From Candidatus Terasakiella magnetica (GTDB taxonomy: Bacteria > Pseudomonadota > Alphaproteobacteria > Rhodospirillales > Terasakiellaceae), in NCBI RefSeq assembly GCF_900093605.1, contig NZ_FLYE01000001.1:620001-684000 (forward strand): a stretch of DNA of 64,000 nucleotides, given 5' to 3'. Below are positions 63,232-64,000 of this stretch, one piece after another; position 1 is the stretch's first letter, and each line of letters opens with the position of its first letter. A model generated the notes under the pieces. It saw only the letters and a program-made list of their open reading frames with translations. It ran no database searches and was not told the origin of the DNA. The position numbers and the translations under genes were made by a program.

Positions 63232-64000
63232 CTAGATCACATCTTCCAAATCATCAATAAAGCCAGACACCACATTAAGGCCACGCTTCCAGAAATCTGG
63301 ATCAGACGCATCCAGACCAAAGGGTGCTAACAACTCTTTATGACGTTTTGAGCCACCAGCGGCCAACATATCGCGATATTTACCTTGGAAACCCTCATGA
63401 CCATTTTGGAACACATCATAAAGGGAATTCACCAGACAATCGCCAAAGGCATAGGCATAAACATAAAAAGGCGAATGGATGAAATGGGGAATATAGGCCC
63501 AGAAATGCTTATATTCATCTTCATATCTAAAGGCTGGACCTAAGCTTTCAGTTTGTACAGACATCCAAATCTCACCAAGGCGATCAGGCGTTAACTCACC
63601 TTTTTTGCGCTCATCATGGACTTGGCGTTCAAAATCACAAAAAGCCACTTGCCGCACAACGGTGTTGAGCATGTCCTCCACTTTGCCTGCCAGCATAATG
63701 CGACGGCGTTTTTCATCACTTTCTTTATCCAACATAGAGCGAAAGGTCAGCATCTCCCCAAAGACAGAGGCTGTTTCTGCCAAGGTCAGGGGTGTATCAG
63801 CCATCAAGGGGCCTTGGTCTGCAGCTAAGACCTGATGTACACCATGACCGAGCTCATGGGCCAATGTCATCACATCACGCACCTTGCCATGATAATTCAG
63901 CAAAATATAAGGATGCGCTGATGGCGTTACAGGATGGGCAAAGGCACCACTGTCCTTACCTGCGCGTGGGGGTACATCAATCCAGTTTTCATCAAAGAAA
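63232..64000 (-). CDS. pepF: Oligoendopeptidase F-type M3 metallopeptidase, C-terminal part
   Basis: The gene runs off the right edge; the frame stays open to 64000, with no start in view. The zinc site HELGHGVHQ is followed by ETASVFGEML carrying the third ligand Glu, as in M3-family peptidases. Upstream residues NWIDVPPRAGKDSGAF fit the pepF active-site domain. Cytosolic oligopeptide cleavage is the family role. Its TAG stop is one base from the stop of the convergent kinase gene. Confidence 0.9.
   Translation of the reverse strand, partial: FFDENWIDVPPRAGKDSGAFAHPVTPSAHPYILLNYHGKVRDVMTLAHELGHGVHQVLAADQGPLMADTPLTLAETASVFGEMLTFRSMLDKESDEKRRRIMLAGKVEDMLNTVVRQVAFCDFERQVHDERKKGELTPDRLGEIWMSVQTESLGPAFRYEDEYKHFWAYIPHFIHSPFYVYAYAFGDCLVNSLYDVFQNGHEGFQGKYRDMLAAGGSKRHKELLAPFGLDASDPDFWKRGLNVVSGFIDDLEDVI

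Overview
The window is chromosomal DNA of a moderate-GC alphaproteobacterium, probably a Rhodospirillales-type aquatic organism (Terasakiella or Magnetospirillum-like; inferred from protein flavour and gene content, not from any search). It falls into two very different halves.

Housekeeping half (1-31,700). Almost everything lies on the minus strand. Read in the direction of transcription it runs: tRNA-Tyr, tRNA-Gly, tuf copy 2, tRNA-Trp, secE, nusG, rplK, rplA, rplJ, rplL; then rpoB, rpoC; then a small PAS plus chemoreceptor pair; then rpsL, rpsG, fusA, tuf copy 1; then the S10 and spc ribosomal-protein clusters from rpsJ down to the first codons of rplO at the left edge. Good sigma-70-type promoters can be read in front of rpsJ, rpsL, rpoB, rplK, tRNA-Trp and tRNA-Tyr, and intrinsic terminators follow both tuf genes, rpoC, nusG and rplL. 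Unusual here are a plus-strand periplasmic binding-protein gene wedged between rplL and rpoB, and a promoter nested in the nusG terminator. rlmB and tRNA-Thr on the plus strand close this half.

Sensory half (32,000-63,230). This is a dense block of signal-transduction genes. A binding protein, SpoIIE/PP2C phosphatase and CheY-like receiver on the plus strand face a minus-strand operon of a peptide-type binding protein followed by SiaA-, SiaB- and SiaC-like proteins. Next come two paralogous hybrid kinases with a periplasmic c-type haem motif (CxxCH), a secreted repeat protein of unknown function, an operon that starts with a PhnD-like binding protein, a bacteriohemerythrin, three c-di-GMP proteins (PAS-degenerate GGDEF-EAL, REC-HD-GYP, PAS-PAS-GGDEF-EAL), a multi-PAS kinase and a TorT/TorS-like binding protein plus kinase pair. 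The window ends inside a pepF-type M3 peptidase gene.

The common theme is periplasmic substrate-binding proteins of five different families with no permease or ATPase gene near them. Four of the five are joined to a membrane sensor by stop/start overlap or a gap of 25 bp or less. They look like sensing subunits, not transport subunits, feeding phosphorelays, Sia-type partner switching and c-di-GMP turnover. Oxygen or redox sensing (Aer-like PAS, haem-binding kinases, hemerythrin) is a second theme. A 267-bp element with perfect 23-bp terminal inverted repeats and two internal hairpins sits exactly between two convergent genes.
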